A DNA stretch of 28,964 nt from DAIOHQ01 sp036744635 (lineage in GTDB: Bacteria; Planctomycetota; Phycisphaerae; Tepidisphaerales; Tepidisphaeraceae), in contig DAIOHQ010000027.1 in the NCBI GenBank assembly GCA_036744635.1, forward strand, positions 1 through 28,964. The letters run 5' to 3'. Shown here one piece after another: positions 15,491 through 23,349 of this stretch; position 1 is the first letter of the stretch, and each line of letters starts with the position of its first letter. The notes beneath the pieces were generated by a model that had not been told where the DNA came from, searched no databases, and saw only the letters and a program-made list of their open reading frames with translations. Both the position numbers and the translations under genes were made by a program.

Positions 15491-15575
15491 GTTGTTAGTT
15501 GCTAGTTGTTAGTTGCCAGTGAAGAAAGGCAGCGACGAGCAACGAACGACACCAGCAACCAGCAACTAGCAACTA
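15491..15575. repeat. Inverted heptamer repeats at the nuoK-nuoL junction
   Basis: The left arm is built of 7-base units (TAGTTGC TAGTTGT TAGTTGC) and the right arm of complementary units (CAGCAAC CAGCAAC TAGCAAC). The arms pair imperfectly around an AGCGACGAGCAACGAACGAC centre. The right arm ends eight bases before the nuoL ATG, and no Shine-Dalgarno sequence lies in between. Confidence 0.8.
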
Positions 15576-15582
15576 TTCCACC

Positions 15583-17859
15583 ATGCCCAAACCAGCGCTC
15601 CTGTTAATCATCGCAACCCTGCTGCCGCTGGCTTCGTTCACGCTGCTGATGTTCGTGGGCAAGCGTATGGGGAATCCCCTGGCGGGGATCGTGGCTACGG
15701 CGGCTATTGGCGGGAGTTTTGCTTGCAGTCTGCTGGCGCTGGTGCTGTGGCTTAACGTCGGGCATTATGTAGAACCCGGCCACGGTCCGATCGCGTATGG
15801 ATACGGCAAAGGTCCCATCAATCTGCCGATGAAGTGGATTCCGGTGGGAACGGCGGCCAATCCCAACGGTCAGGACCAGGCGCATCCGGGATTCCTGGAC
15901 GTCGGCGTGTACGTCGACAGCCTGACGGTGCTGATGTTCGCGATGGTGACGCTGGTCTCGACGTTGGTGCATATTTTCAGCATCGGCTATATGGCCGAGG
16001 ACAAGCGCTTTGCCCGCTTCTTCACCTATCTGGGGCTGTTCTGCTTTTCGATGCTCGGGCTGGTGATCGGCGGCACGGTGCTGCAGCTTTTCATCTTCTG
16101 GGAACTGGTCGGGCTGTGCTCGTATCTGCTGATCGGGTTCTGGTATGAGAAAAAGAGCGCCAGCAACGCCGCGATCAAGGCGTTCGTCGTCAACCGCGTC
16201 GGCGACTTCGGCTTTCTGATCGGATTCGGAATCCTGTTCTACCATCTCGGCAATGTATCACTGCCCAGCATGTGGGCGGCGCTGGATGCCAGCAAGCTGA
16301 TCGACCCGGCGGGGGGGCTGAAGGCCGGAATCGGACTGGCCAACGGCGGTTTCTTCACCCTTGGGCTGTTGACGATCATGGGCATCGGCCTGTTTTTCGG
16401 CGCCGTTGGCAAGAGCGCCCAATTCCCCCTGCATGTCTGGCTGCCGGATGCGATGGAAGGACCCACGCCGGTCAGCGCCCTGATCCATGCCGCGACCATG
16501 GTGGCCGCCGGCGTGTATCTGGTCGGCAGAATTTTTCCGATCCTGACGCCGGATGCGAAGTTGTTCATCGCGATCATCGGATGCACGACGTTGACGATGG
16601 CAGCGTTGATCGCCATCGCCCAGAGCGACATCAAGAAAGTGCTGGCCTATTCGACGCTTTCGCAGCTTGGCTACATGATCCTGGCCATGGGAATCGGAAG
16701 CTGGGTGGGGGGGCTGTTCCATCTCATCACCCACGCCTTTTTCAAGGCGCTGCTGTTCCTCGGTTCCGGCAGCGTGATACACGCGGCGCATCACGAGCAG
16801 GAGATGCCGCAGTATGGCGGATTGTGGCGGAAGATCCCGGTGACGGCGATCACCTTTGCCATTGCGGTGCTGGCGATTTCGGGCACACCCTACATCACCT
16901 CCGGCTTTTTCAGCAAGGACCTGATCCTGGCCAATGCCGGAGCGTTTGCCGCGTCAGCCCATCATCACGGGCTCTCGAAGTTTTACTGGCTGCTGTTCAT
17001 CCTGCCGACGGTCACCGCATACATCACCGCTTTCTACATGACGCGCTGCTTCACGCTGACGTTCCTGGGCAAGCCGCGCAACCAGCATTTGTACGACCAC
17101 GCCCATGAGTCGCCGGTGCTGTGGGGGCCGCTGGTGGTGCTGGCGGTGCTGGCGATCGTGGCCGGGTTTGACTGGTTCCCGGTGAAGAAGCTGATCCAGA
17201 ATTCGATCGTCGAATCCAACGCGATCTGCCAGCGGATCGATCCTAAGTTTGGCGGGTTCACCACCGCCTGGTCGTCGGCGCGCTTCGGCGAGACATCGCA
17301 GAAGGAGATCACAAAAGAAGCGACGCCGGGTGGAGAAGAGCACGCCGAGGCGGCATCGTCGCCGGCGAAGGAGGCCTGGCACGAGGGGTGGGAATTGGTG
17401 GAGAAGTATGTCTTTTTCGCGTTCCTGATTGGCATCGGGATCGGCGTGGCGCTCTATATACGCGGGTACGTCATCGCCGATGCGCTGGTAAAGATTCCTC
17501 CGCTGGGGTGGATTCACACCTGGCTGTATCGCCGGATGTACTTTGATGAGCTGTACTACTGGGTGCTGGTGAAGATGGTGCTGCTGGCGTCGTTCCTGAG
17601 CGGGATGTTGGATAAGTACGTGGTGGACGGCCTGGTGAATCTGGCGGGATGGCTGGTGCGGCAGTCGTCGGTGCTTGCGGGCTTGAATGACAAATATGTG
17701 GTTGATGGCGCGGTGAACGGCGCCGGCGGATTGGCCCAGGAGCTGGGCGCGGCCGTGCGCGCCCCGCAGACCGGACGCATTCGCATGTACGTGACGGTGA
17801 TGATGGTGGCGGTGGCGCTGGGATTGGCCGGGGCGATCATCGTGGTGTTGTCGAGGTAG
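15583..17859 (+). CDS. nuoL: NADH-quinone oxidoreductase subunit L
   Basis: NuoL (ND5) is the distal antiporter-like proton-pumping subunit with the long lateral helix. The 758 residues contain the pumping residues: Glu174 (FIFWELVGLCSYLLIGFWYE), Lys277 (AVGKSAQFPLHVWLPDAMEG), His301 in ALIHAATMVAAG, and Lys351-Lys352 (SDIKKVLAYSTLSQLGYM). A hydrophilic stretch near residues 545-600, rich in Glu and Ala, lies before the last helices. The C-terminus holds two similar units, DKYVVDGLVN (677 on) and DKYVVDGAVN (703 on). ATG at 15583 is preceded by a heptamer repeat with no Shine-Dalgarno sequence. Antiporter relatives (MrpA) are excluded by context and full complex I order. Confidence 0.96.
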   Translation: MPKPALLLIIATLLPLASFTLLMFVGKRMGNPLAGIVATAAIGGSFACSLLALVLWLNVGHYVEPGHGPIAYGYGKGPINLPMKWIPVGTAANPNGQDQAHPGFLDVGVYVDSLTVLMFAMVTLVSTLVHIFSIGYMAEDKRFARFFTYLGLFCFSMLGLVIGGTVLQLFIFWELVGLCSYLLIGFWYEKKSASNAAIKAFVVNRVGDFGFLIGFGILFYHLGNVSLPSMWAALDASKLIDPAGGLKAGIGLANGGFFTLGLLTIMGIGLFFGAVGKSAQFPLHVWLPDAMEGPTPVSALIHAATMVAAGVYLVGRIFPILTPDAKLFIAIIGCTTLTMAALIAIAQSDIKKVLAYSTLSQLGYMILAMGIGSWVGGLFHLITHAFFKALLFLGSGSVIHAAHHEQEMPQYGGLWRKIPVTAITFAIAVLAISGTPYITSGFFSKDLILANAGAFAASAHHHGLSKFYWLLFILPTVTAYITAFYMTRCFTLTFLGKPRNQHLYDHAHESPVLWGPLVVLAVLAIVAGFDWFPVKKLIQNSIVESNAICQRIDPKFGGFTTAWSSARFGETSQKEITKEATPGGEEHAEAASSPAKEAWHEGWELVEKYVFFAFLIGIGIGVALYIRGYVIADALVKIPPLGWIHTWLYRRMYFDELYYWVLVKMVLLASFLSGMLDKYVVDGLVNLAGWLVRQSSVLAGLNDKYVVDGAVNGAGGLAQELGAAVRAPQTGRIRMYVTVMMVAVALGLAGAIIVVLSR

Positions 17860-17862
17860 CGG

Positions 17863-17988
17863 ATGGCAGACAAGAATGTCTGCCCCACCGGGTCATGGCA
17901 GACAAGCAATGTCTGCCCCACCGGGTCATGGCAGACAAGAATGTCTGCCCCACCGGGTCATGGCAGACAAGAATGTCTGCCCCACCAG
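17863..17988. repeat. Four-copy tandem hairpin array at the nuoL-nuoM junction
   Basis: The unit of about 32 bases starts ATGGCAGACAAGAATGTCTG, followed by CCCCACCGGGTC. Copies start at 17863, 17895 (one extra C), 17928 and 17960 (shorter, ending CCACCAG). Each unit contains the palindrome GGCAGACA-AGA-ATGTCTGCC. It has no spacers of differing sequence, so it is not a CRISPR array. Confidence 0.93.
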
Positions 17989-17999
17989 TTTGATGAAAG

Positions 18000-19637
18000 A
18001 TGGTTGGTATGTCCGAATTTCTGAACCAATGGCTCTTGACGATCCTGATCTTCCTGCCGTGCGCGGGGGCGATCCTGGTGCTGATGGCCAAGGGGCGCGA
18101 CGCCATCCGCTGGGCCGCCCTGGGCACGACCATCGTGACCTTTCTGGCGTCGCTGCTGCTGTTGGCGACGTATCACTGGGGCGCGGGCGTTGGGTATGAC
18201 TACGCCGAGAATGGCGGCGTGGTGCAGATGGTGCAGCGCGCCGACTGGATCAAAGCCTTCAATATCCAATACCTCGTCGGCATCGACGGGCTGAGCTTCC
18301 CGCTGGTCATCCTCAGCACGTTCATCTGCATGCTGGCCTGCATCGCATCCTGGAACATCGACAAGATGAGCAAGGGCTACTTCGCTTTGTTCCTGTTCCT
18401 GGAAACCGGCATTCTCGGTGTCTTCCTCTCCCTTGACTTCTTTCTTTTCTACGTCTTCTTCGAGGTCAGCCTGCTGCCGATGTACTTCCTGATCGGCATC
18501 TGGGGCGGCACGCGCAAGGAGTATGCGGCGATCAAGTTCTTCCTGTATACGCTGGTCGGCTCGATCGGCCTGCTGATCGTGCTGATCGCCACGTATCTCT
18601 ATAGCCGCCAGGTCTTCCCCGGCGGCACCTTCGATCTGGTGAAGCTGGCCGGCCCAGCCTTCCAGGCCGCGCTTCCGGCCATTATCGGCGGCGGCACCGG
18701 CGGCGCCCTCGCCAAGACGTTCTTTATTCTGCTGATGGCCGGTTTCCTGATCAAAGTGCCGGCCGTCCCGGTACACACGTGGCTGCCGGATGCGCACGTG
18801 GAAGCGCCCACGCCGATCTCGATGATCCTGGCCGCGATTCTGCTGAAAATGGGCGGCTATGGCATTTTCCGCATCGCCTATCCGCTCTTTCCCGACGCGG
18901 CCAAGCACCTGTGGATGCTCTTCGCGATTATCGGCGTGGTCAGCATCATCTATGGCGCCCTGTGCGCGATGGCGCAGACCGACTTCAAGAAACTGGTGGC
19001 TTATAGCTCGGTTTCGCACATGGGATTCGTGGTGCTTGGCGCATCCATGATGACCACGGCGGCCGTGAATGGCGCGCTGTTCATGATGGTCGCCCACGGC
19101 ATCACCAGCGCGATGATGTTCTTCGTCGTCGGCGTCATCTACGAACGGGCCCATCACCGCGAACTCAGCCGCTTTGGCGGCATCGCCACCACCATGCCGG
19201 TCTATACCGGCTTCTCCACCGTCGCCTGCATGGCCAATCTCGGCCTGCCGGGGCTGTGCGGCTTCATTGGCGAAGTGATGGTGCTGCTCGGATCTTTCCA
19301 GGCGGCGCGCACCGGGCAGATTCTGATAGATGGTGGCTACGCGACGCGCGGCCAGATCTACACCCTGGCGGTGATCGCCTGCTTCGGCGTCATCCTCACC
19401 GCCGGCTACATGCTTTGGACGATTCAGCGCGTCTTCTTCGGCCCGGAGAAGCCGGAGTACAAGAGCTTCCCGGAAGTGACCGGCCGCGAAATAAGCGTGC
19501 TGACGCCGCTGACGGTGATGGCCATCCTGCTCGGCATTCTGCCCTACGTCTTCTTCTTCGTCTTCACGAACCAGACGGTGACGGCGATGTTCGGATTATT
19601 TACCAAGAGTGTTGGAGTGGCGTTGGCGGGACAATAA
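18000..19637 (+). CDS. nuoM: NADH-quinone oxidoreductase subunit M
   Basis: NuoM (ND4) is an antiporter-like proton-pumping subunit with 14 expected helices. The 545 residues carry Glu155 in FYVFFEVSLLPMYFLIGIWG, Lys252 in FLIKVPAVPVHTWLPDAHVE (numbered from 18000), and the downstream TDFKKLVAYSSVSHMGFVVL and MVAHGITSAMMFF motifs. LGLPGLCGFIGEVMVLLGSF is the typical NuoM C-terminal region. The start could be ATG at 18000 (MVGMSEF) or 18009 (MSEFLNQ). The second has a purine-rich stretch (GATGAAAGA) better placed upstream. The gene follows the tandem hairpin array directly. Confidence 0.95.
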   Translation: MVGMSEFLNQWLLTILIFLPCAGAILVLMAKGRDAIRWAALGTTIVTFLASLLLLATYHWGAGVGYDYAENGGVVQMVQRADWIKAFNIQYLVGIDGLSFPLVILSTFICMLACIASWNIDKMSKGYFALFLFLETGILGVFLSLDFFLFYVFFEVSLLPMYFLIGIWGGTRKEYAAIKFFLYTLVGSIGLLIVLIATYLYSRQVFPGGTFDLVKLAGPAFQAALPAIIGGGTGGALAKTFFILLMAGFLIKVPAVPVHTWLPDAHVEAPTPISMILAAILLKMGGYGIFRIAYPLFPDAAKHLWMLFAIIGVVSIIYGALCAMAQTDFKKLVAYSSVSHMGFVVLGASMMTTAAVNGALFMMVAHGITSAMMFFVVGVIYERAHHRELSRFGGIATTMPVYTGFSTVACMANLGLPGLCGFIGEVMVLLGSFQAARTGQILIDGGYATRGQIYTLAVIACFGVILTAGYMLWTIQRVFFGPEKPEYKSFPEVTGREISVLTPLTVMAILLGILPYVFFFVFTNQTVTAMFGLFTKSVGVALAGQ

Positions 19638-19644
19638 GCGTCCG

Positions 19645-19696
19645 TAGCACGGGTTTTCAACCCGTGCCCGCATGGGTTGGAAACCCATGCTGCGAG
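19645..19696. repeat. Two adjacent hairpins at the nuoM-nuoN junction
   Basis: TAGCACGGGTTTTCAACCCG (with TGC) is followed at once by GCATGGGTTGGAAACCCATG (with C). Each folds by itself. The first matches the CATGGGTTTTCAACCC element at 9071 with T replaced by C in one arm and A by G in the other, so pairing is kept. Confidence 0.85.
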
Positions 19697-19716
19697 AAAT
19701 CAATCAGGCCTGTGAA

Positions 19717-21354
19717 ATGATCAACCTTCTCTCAGCCATCCAACCTCCCTTCATCCCCAACTGGGCCGATCCGAGTATCGGCCTGCGCCCGTTCGTCGCC
19801 GAATTGTGGCTGATCGCGACGATCGTCGCGGTGCTGCTGACGCCGTTCTTCGTCAAGAAGTCCAATGCGGCGTGCGCGGGTGTGGCGTTGGTTGGCCTGG
19901 CCGCCGCCTTGATCTCACTCATGGCGGTGGGCGTCGGCCCGGAGGTGGTGGGATCGAAATTCCGCGGCCTGCTGGTGGTCGATCACTTCGCGGTGCTCTG
20001 GAAGGTGCTGCTGCTGATCTTCACCATGGGAATTGTCCTCATGTGGTTCAGCACCACCGCGCCCACCATGCACGAAGGCGACGGTCCGGAATTTTTCACT
20101 TTGCTGCTGGGTGCGACGCTGGGGATGTCGATGATGGCCTCCACCAGCAATCTCCTGATGATTTTTCTGGCCGTTGAGATGGCGTCGCTGCCCAGCTACG
20201 TGCTGGCCGGTTTCCGCAAGACCCACCGCGTCGGCGCGGAGGCGAGTCTGAAATACGTGCTCTTCGGCGCGGCCACGTCCGCCATCATGGCCTACGGCCT
20301 GTCGATGCTCTATGGCTTGTACGGCACGCTCCAGGTCGAGCAGCTCGCGCCGATGATGAGCCCGACCGGCGGCGGATCGGCGCTGCTGGTGGTCGGAATC
20401 TTCGGCCTGATCGCCGGAATCGGGTTCAAGATTTCCGCCGTGCCGTTTCACTTCTGGTGCCCCGATGTGTTCGAAGGCGCCAGCATCGACGTCAGCGCGT
20501 TTCTCTCCGTCGCCTCCAAGGGCGCAGCGCTGTGCCTGCTGCTGCGGATTATGATGCTGATCGCCAACGGCCTGGGCTATCAGCACGTGCCGATGCTGAC
20601 CGCCATCGCCGGGGTTATCGGCGTGATCGGCGCGGTGACCGCCACCGTCGGCAACACCGCCGCCTTCGTCCAGACCAACATCAAGCGCCTGCTGGCCTAC
20701 AGCTCGATCGCCCACGCCGGCTACATGCTCTGCGCCCTGTCGCTGCTGGTGCAGCACAACGCCAAAAATCCGCTGGCGGTCGCCGGCGCAAACGGCCTGC
20801 TCGCCGTCGGCGCCGCCCAGGCGATTCTGCTTTATCTGACGATATACCTGTTCATGAATCTCGGCGCCTTCACCGTCGCCGGGCTGATTTATCGCCAGAC
20901 CGGCAGCGAGCAAATCGACGACTATGCCGGCCTCGGCCGCCGCAACCCGCTGCTGGCAATCTGCATGGGCGTGTTCATGTTCAGCCTCGTCGGCCTGCCG
21001 CCCTTCGCCGGGTTCATCGCGAAATTTTTCGTGATGTACGTGCTGGGCATCAATGGCGGCTGGTGGTGGTGGCTGGTGGCGGTGATCGGGTTGAATACGA
21101 TCTTCAGCCTGTTTTATTACATGCGCGTGCTCAAGGTGATGTACCTGACCAACAGCGAAGCCCCCGCCTTCGTCGGCCATCCGCTGGGCACGGCAATCTC
21201 GGTCGTCTGCGCCGCCGCGCTGCTGCTGATGTTCATCGGCACTAATTCGATGCGCCGGCTGACGATCAATTACGGGAAGATTTACGTGCAGCAGGGCATC
21301 GCCGCAAACCCGCAAACAGCACCCCAAGCGCCGACGGCGGCGGCCTTGCCGTGA
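19717..21354 (+). CDS. nuoN: NADH-quinone oxidoreductase subunit N
   Basis: NuoN (ND2) is the third antiporter-like proton-pumping subunit. The 545 residues show Glu154 (FLAVEMASLPSYVLAGFRKT), Lys238 (GIGFKISAVPFHFWCPDVFE), TNIKRLLAYSSIAHAGYMLC and the C-terminal GLPPFAGFIAKFFVMYVLGI. I chose ATG at 19717 (MINLLSAIQPPF). The frame is open from 19672, but those 15 residues are encoded by the junction hairpin. The ribosome binding site is weak. The gene ends the nuo cluster, and a ferritin-like gene follows after 50 bases. Confidence 0.96.
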   Translation: MINLLSAIQPPFIPNWADPSIGLRPFVAELWLIATIVAVLLTPFFVKKSNAACAGVALVGLAAALISLMAVGVGPEVVGSKFRGLLVVDHFAVLWKVLLLIFTMGIVLMWFSTTAPTMHEGDGPEFFTLLLGATLGMSMMASTSNLLMIFLAVEMASLPSYVLAGFRKTHRVGAEASLKYVLFGAATSAIMAYGLSMLYGLYGTLQVEQLAPMMSPTGGGSALLVVGIFGLIAGIGFKISAVPFHFWCPDVFEGASIDVSAFLSVASKGAALCLLLRIMMLIANGLGYQHVPMLTAIAGVIGVIGAVTATVGNTAAFVQTNIKRLLAYSSIAHAGYMLCALSLLVQHNAKNPLAVAGANGLLAVGAAQAILLYLTIYLFMNLGAFTVAGLIYRQTGSEQIDDYAGLGRRNPLLAICMGVFMFSLVGLPPFAGFIAKFFVMYVLGINGGWWWWLVAVIGLNTIFSLFYYMRVLKVMYLTNSEAPAFVGHPLGTAISVVCAAALLLMFIGTNSMRRLTINYGKIYVQQGIAANPQTAPQAPTAAALP

Positions 21355-21404
21355 GCGCTGTGCTGTCGCGGGAAAATGGCCGTGTACCGGACTAAAGCAA
21401 CGTT

Positions 21405-21875
21405 ATGGTAGAGTCGCCCCCCATGCCCTCCGTCGTCGTGATCGATGTGCTCAACAGCCTGCTGGAAGCGGAGCTGAACAGCATCTTTCGCTACATGGAC
21501 GAAAGCAGCCCCTATCTCGGCCGGGCCACCGCCGAAGTGCGCCGGCCACTGCAGGAAATGGTGAATGCCAACCAGCGCCACACCACGGAGCTGGCTTTGA
21601 TGATCGAGCGCCTCGGCGGCACGCCGCTGCCGCGCTCGATCTCCCCCGAAGAGCAATATCTGGCGTTTCTCTCCCTCAAGTTCCTGCTCCCCAAACTGGT
21701 GGAAGCCAAGAAGCTCTGCATCCAGCGTTATGACAACGCGATGAAGGCCATCCCTGATGCGCCGGCGGAAGTGAAGGCGATGCTCAGGGCGCACCAAGCC
21801 GATCACCGCGCCCACCTCGCCATTCTCGAAAAAGCTGCCACGGATGTACAGCAAGCGCCTCATGAGCCACGATAG
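21405..21875 (+). CDS. Ferritin-like four-helix protein
   Basis: A 156-residue protein predicted to be almost wholly helical. Four helices can be seen: about residues 12-31 (VLNSLLEAELNSIFRYM), 40-70 (RATAEVRRPLQEMVNANQRH then TTELALMIERLGG), 81-115 (PEEQYLAFLSLKFLLPKLVE then AKKLCIQRYDNAMK), and 120-146 (EVKAMLRAHQADHRAHLAIL). Possible metal ligands are Glu21/Glu23, Glu51, His59, Glu62, Glu100, His130 and His134, in the places expected of a ferritin-like di-iron bundle. They do not exactly match the ExxH pattern of bacterioferritin. RLGGTPLP is a common turn in this superfamily. It may start at 21405 or at 21423 (MPSVVVIDVL). It lies 50 bases after nuoN and may be cotranscribed. Iron binding is inferred. 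Confidence 0.65.
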   Translation: MVESPPMPSVVVIDVLNSLLEAELNSIFRYMDESSPYLGRATAEVRRPLQEMVNANQRHTTELALMIERLGGTPLPRSISPEEQYLAFLSLKFLLPKLVEAKKLCIQRYDNAMKAIPDAPAEVKAMLRAHQADHRAHLAILEKAATDVQQAPHEPR

Positions 21876-21919
21876 GCACGAAGTGTAGCCGAAATAATCT
21901 GACCCAAAAGGGAGGTTAA

Positions 21920-22348
21920 GTGGGCAAGAAAAAAGAAGCGACGCTGTTTCCAGAGACGCAAGAAATCTTGGCGATCCTCAGCAAAGAGTCGCCGCAAGAT
22001 ATAGTGGTTGTCGCCATTCCCAGCCACGACCGAAAAAATAAGCCCCTTGCTGAGGCGCTGGTGGGAGAGTGGGCATCCAATGCGATGCAACTGTTGGCTG
22101 ACCTGTACCGCGGCGCAACTGCCTACAAAACTTTCAAGGGCATCTTCAAGACCGACGAGGGGCATTATCTTTGGGACACCCCGATATTGATCGAAGCGTA
22201 CGCCCTCATCGAAGCCATCCAAGATCCACAACGGTTGAATTTGCTTGTCGAATTTGCCAAGCGCATGGGCAAAACGCTCGATCAGGCATCCATTATGTTG
22301 GTTTTCGGGACAGTTATGTACTATATTGAAGACTACAGTGGGGTGTGA
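21920..22348 (+). CDS. Hypothetical protein, first gene of a low-GC pair
   Basis: A 142-residue soluble protein of no recognised family. It starts with GTG at 21920, decided by a strong Shine-Dalgarno sequence GGGAGG four bases upstream. The N-terminus MGKKKEATLFPET is basic. DIVVVAIPSHDRKNKPLAEA (about 27-46) suggests a strand followed by an exposed loop and a helix. LLADLYRGATAYKTFKGIF (about 58-76) and WDTPILIEAYALIEAIQDPQ (about 85-104) follow, and the C-terminal half is helical (RLNLLVEFAKRMGKTLDQAS). There are no membrane segments, cysteine clusters or known catalytic motifs. Its GC content is lower than the nuo genes, and the second unknown gene follows after 39 bases, so the pair is probably one transcription unit acquired by transfer. 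Confidence 0.65.
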   Translation: MGKKKEATLFPETQEILAILSKESPQDIVVVAIPSHDRKNKPLAEALVGEWASNAMQLLADLYRGATAYKTFKGIFKTDEGHYLWDTPILIEAYALIEAIQDPQRLNLLVEFAKRMGKTLDQASIMLVFGTVMYYIEDYSGV

Positions 22349-22387
22349 GTTGCCCTATGATATATGTGGTTTGAGACAGGTGATGTC

Positions 22388-23347
22388 ATGGCTTTGAATC
22401 ATTACGCAATCAACCAGATTGTCGGCGGAAAAATGGTGGCTGGGAAGAGGCCGCGCTTCGGTCACTTTGGGTTGCTCAACATCGTCGGTGACATGCTCAA
22501 GAATCGTCCGCGGCCCAACGCGAATGTCCCCTTCGACCTGAGTTCAGACAGAATTGTCTATGATGCGTTTCTTCGCATCAGCAATGGCACCTCTGCGGAA
22601 ACCGTGCTTTTGGATAAATCCCTGGCATCCAAGTTCCATTCGGAATCCCGAAAGCTCGGCTTCCACGCGTCCGCTGCGGACATGAATCGACGCTTGATCA
22701 ATATCCGAAAAAATCCGGCGCGATACGAGAAACATGGCATCGTGCTGCCGGAGGCCACCAAGGTCACGCCTCATCCGAGCATTGTTCCGCAGTATGCACA
22801 TATCATTGAATTTGCATTGGCGAGACTTCGGCTGCGCTATGGGGTGACGATTGACGACATTCTAATTGATCCAGAATTGACAGCCCAATATGAGGAAATG
22901 GTTTCCTCTGCGGCCCCCAGCCTCACCTCAGAGCAGGTCAGGCTGGCGGCACTGTACATCCGCAAGACACGCTATATTGCGAAGAAGAACTTGCAGCTTG
23001 TAGCGTCCCTCAATGTGCAAAAGATGGAATCGGCGTTTACTGATCTCGGCTCTGTGAGCAGAATCGACCCATCGGCAGTGAGGGACGATGAGGGCATCGT
23101 TGAAATTCTAGAGAATGGCCGACACCTCTACATTTCCCGCAATGAAAATCTTCGCCTGGCGGTCAATCAGATCGGCAGCCCGTCTTCACTTATGTTCATG
23201 GCTAATGATTTCTGGAAACCTAATCCCGAGAATCTCTCGGTTCGGATTTTTGAAGGGGAGAAATTCCTCAAAATTCCTGTGTCCCAGTGGCAGTTAAAAT
23301 TGATCAGCGAAAGAAAACCAGTGTTCAATTATCCCGTTGCAGCATGA
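22388..23347 (+). CDS. Hypothetical protein with an internal duplication, second gene of the low-GC pair
   Basis: A 319-residue soluble protein of no family I can name. The start at 22388 (MALNHYAINQIVGGKM) has AGGTGA five bases upstream; ATG at 22364 is also in frame. The N-terminus is basic (KMVAGKRPRFGHFG). Two segments, about residues 58-113 and 143-198, align without gaps at an offset of 85. Asp76/Asp161, Leu79/Leu164, Phe83/Tyr168, Ile106/Ile191 and Arg107-Lys108/Arg192-Lys193 correspond. Each is a predicted helical unit ending in IRK. The C-terminal 90 residues are strand-rich (IVEILENGRHLYISRNENLR, LSVRIFEGEKFLKIPVSQWQ). Sampled rows have 45-48% GC against about 67% in nuoN. The basic units could bind nucleic acid, but that is a guess. 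Confidence 0.68.
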   Translation: MALNHYAINQIVGGKMVAGKRPRFGHFGLLNIVGDMLKNRPRPNANVPFDLSSDRIVYDAFLRISNGTSAETVLLDKSLASKFHSESRKLGFHASAADMNRRLINIRKNPARYEKHGIVLPEATKVTPHPSIVPQYAHIIEFALARLRLRYGVTIDDILIDPELTAQYEEMVSSAAPSLTSEQVRLAALYIRKTRYIAKKNLQLVASLNVQKMESAFTDLGSVSRIDPSAVRDDEGIVEILENGRHLYISRNENLRLAVNQIGSPSSLMFMANDFWKPNPENLSVRIFEGEKFLKIPVSQWQLKLISERKPVFNYPVAA

Positions 23348-23349
23348 AA

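Noticed and set aside
17863..17988. Possible CRISPR array
   Set aside because: The four units are contiguous 32-33-base tandem copies with no unique spacers, and no cas gene is nearby.
19915..21327. Antisense open frame (470 codons) opposite nuoN
   Set aside because: nuoN is certain from its motifs. The antisense product is His/Gln/Asp-rich without any recognisable fold.
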